This document shows positions 62,331 to 64,000 of a DNA stretch of 64,000 nucleotides, one piece after another. Origin of the DNA: Diploscapter coronatus (lineage: Eukaryota > Nematoda > Chromadorea > Rhabditida > Rhabditidae); assembly GCA_964036155.1 (NCBI GenBank), contig OZ038423.1, positions 70,571,249 through 70,635,248 on the forward strand, read 5' to 3'. Positions within the stretch are counted from its first letter, which is position 1. Each line of letters opens with the position of its first letter. The position numbers were made by a program, and so were the translations under genes. The notes beneath the pieces were generated by a model. That model did no database searches. It had not been told where the DNA came from and was given only the letters and a program-made list of their open reading frames with translations.

Positions 62331-62531
62331 TTTATATTGTTTTTAAAAATTTTCAGATAATTATTCGGTTCAAACCGGATTGACTATCATAGAAATTCTA
62401 AATTTCAAATTTAATTTATAAATTTATTTTCAAAGTAAAAGTAAATATCCAAACAACAAAAGTGAGATCAGATACGATATACGGGTTGAGGACACGTAGA
62501 AAATATCGACTTGAGCAGAAGCAAATGCAAA

Positions 62532-63360
62532 TTAGTCGACGTATCGAAATCGGTCGCTGCGGATCTGGAGAAAAATTTCAAAAACGTAAAAGTAAGAAAA
62601 ATAACCTTGTATTTTTCATCTTCGACGGTTAGTGCGAATGTCTGTGTGAACGCGTGGTTGATGCCCTTGATTATGACGTCTCCTGAAAATGCTCAAATAA
62701 AAGTTAAAGCAGAGAAATAATTTTTACCCGTCGTGACAACGATCGTGGCTTTCGGAATCTCCGCGGCGCCTTCGGGAAGTCGCTGCGCGTCGACGCACAC
62801 TAATTCGTGCTTCGTCTCCGGTAATTGGGAAATGAATCTGAAACAAAAAATTTGAAAAATAGCTTTTTTCTCAACGCTTCTAAGAATATTTCAGCTAAAA
62901 TTTTATTAAGAAATAAGAAAACAAAATAAAAGGTACTTTCTAACTTTACTAAGAAAAGAGATTCTTAAAATTGTACTATAAATACAAAGAAAACTAATTC
63001 TATAAAAATAACCAAGCTTAAAACAACGAAAAATATAACTTCGTACTTAGCGACATTTTCGCCCCCCTCGATGGCGTTCCCGTTCCAGACGAGCGTCGCG
63101 TCCTCCGTGTAGAGGAAGCCGATTTTGTCCCGCTTTCGGTCCATCGCGTCGTAGAACAAATCCACGAAGCGTTTGACGTCTCTGGAATTTTTTTTTCTTT
63201 TAAATTTTATTTTCATTTTTCTTTCAAAGATCATTTTCGATTATTTTTAGAACTTTTTTTCTAAAGAAGAGTTTTTAAATAATAATTTTGATTTTAAGTC
63301 CAACCTGCACATATCCTCGTCCAACTTGACGAAATCCTCTACATCCTTGGAAGAGGTCAT
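62532..63360 (-). CDS. NXT1: NTF2-related export protein (NXT / p15)
   Basis: NXT is an NTF2-fold partner of the mRNA exporter NXF1/TAP; the dimer carries mRNP through nuclear pores. Exons near 63305-63360 (MTSSKDVEDFVKLDEDMC) and 63052-63180 (KRFVDLFYDAMDRKRDKIGF followed by LYTEDATLVWNGNAIEGG) lead into ISQLPETKHELVCVDAQRLP, TIVVTTGDVIIKGINHAFTQ, ALTVEDEKYK and finally IRSDRFRYVD; TAA is at 62532-62534. The LYxxxATLVWNGN block is diagnostic. Length (about 145 residues) fits the family. A tttctttcag site lies 12 nt upstream of the ATG. It heads the five-gene minus-strand row and is divergent from the gene at 63661. NXT1 or NXT2 cannot be told apart outside vertebrates. Confidence 0.92.
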
Positions 63361-63660
63361 TCTTCAGGTTTTCTGAAAGAAATCAAAATTTAAAAAGAAA
63401 ATCAGAAAAAACGACGAAAAGAGACGAACGAGAATATCGAAATGTGGCATTGGAATGCAAAATTGGTGCAGTGTGTTTATTTCGACACTCGGGTGAAACG
63501 ACAGCCAATTTGTTGATTCGCTTTCGCGAAATTTGATCGCTTTTTCCAATTTATTTTGACCTGTGACTTCTTTTTAATCCGTGTTTTATCGACTTCTTGA
63601 TTTATCGATTTTTAAATTCTCAAAATCTAGAAATATTATTGAAATTTTCCAGAAAGTGAT
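63361..63660. promoter_or_regulatory. Bidirectional intergenic region between NXT and the right-edge gene
   Basis: Three hundred bases separate two divergent start codons. Both ends contain acceptor-like sites (tttctttcag for NXT, ttttccag at 63645-63652 for the plus gene). The promoters for both transcripts should lie here. I see no clear TATA box placed for either gene. Confidence 0.5.
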
Positions 63661-64000
63661 ATGGACAACGATGCAATAGACATAGACGCGCTTTTGGACG
63701 AGGTCGAAGTGGCCGTTTCGAGCCACAATCACAAGGGGCAGGAGCGACAAAATGCGAACCATTCGACACCCGTAGCCGCTACGCCAGCAGCGCCCGCACA
63801 AATTGCACAAACTGACCCACCTGCCATCGCGAAGGTACCCCCTCTTCGCGAGCCAGTGCAGTTCAACGACGCGAAGGAGGTCATTTTTTTTATTATTTTC
63901 TGATTTTGTTTTTAAAGATATTTATTCAGGAGCAAGCTCCCCTGAAATTGAAGCGTCCCGAGCCCCCATTCCGCCCCAAGGCTATCATCAACTCCTTGCA
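63661..64000 (+). CDS. 5' part of an unidentified acidic, low-complexity protein gene (partial)
   Basis: I do not recognise this gene. Exon 1 (63661-63879) starts ATG with an acidic head (MDNDAIDIDALLDEVEVAVS) followed by an Ala/Pro-rich, probably disordered stretch (VAATPAAPAQIAQTDPP). It ends at a GTCATT donor, and exon 2 begins at 63930 after tttattcag (EQAPLKLKRPEPPFRPKAII) and runs off the window. Phases agree. The ATG lies eight bases after ttttccag, like the trans-splice-like starts of neighbouring genes. The lack of Cys, helices or a known motif in the visible part prevents a functional call. Confidence 0.7.

Overview
This is a 64-kb stretch of an AT-rich, gene-dense animal nuclear genome. 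Genes are split by many short introns, often 40-60 nt, with GT donors and a strong TTTTCAG-type acceptor. A TTTTCAG-like acceptor also sits a few bases upstream of the start codon in most housekeeping genes. Several same-strand genes follow each other at 170-250 nt. Together these suggest a nematode, or a close relative, that uses spliced-leader trans-splicing and operons. The species cannot be named from this window.

Layout, left to right. 1-700: 3' end of a membrane protein gene (+). 1.7-13 kb: a class II Rab11-FIP (Nuf-like) gene (-) whose 5' region is long and holds several candidate alternative first exons. 13.1-13.9 kb: an acireductone-dioxygenase-like gene (+) that has lost all four metal ligands. 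15.5-21.6 kb: operon-like cluster PFDN2, DDX49, TAF8 (-). 23-27.8 kb: mitochondrial aspartate/glutamate carrier (citrin/aralar, -). 28.5-36 kb: a more dynamic stretch with a dispersed repeat, a broken gene fragment, two duplicated F-box/Kelch genes and, between them, an Hsp70 gene that stops after the nucleotide-binding domain. 38.3-42.5 kb: soluble guanylate cyclase subunit (+) with a one-codon first exon. 43.9-48.3 kb: NKAIN-like membrane protein with a very long tail (+). 48.5-63.4 kb: a second operon-like cluster (-): NXT (p15), COG3, cactin, ALG3, NDUFAF5. 63.66 kb to the end: the 5' part of an unidentified gene (+) divergent from NXT.

The clusters combine basic functions: transcription (TAF8), rRNA processing (DDX49), chaperoning (PFDN2), mRNA export (NXT), splicing (cactin), Golgi tethering (COG3), N-glycan assembly (ALG3) and complex I assembly (NDUFAF5). 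The points most worth a second look are the metal-free dioxygenase, the NBD-only Hsp70, the F-box/Kelch pair whose upstream flank is better conserved than its exons, an 18-bp perfect hairpin, and the pattern of trans-splice-like sites. All gene models were read by eye from splice signals and protein family resemblance; no database search was run.
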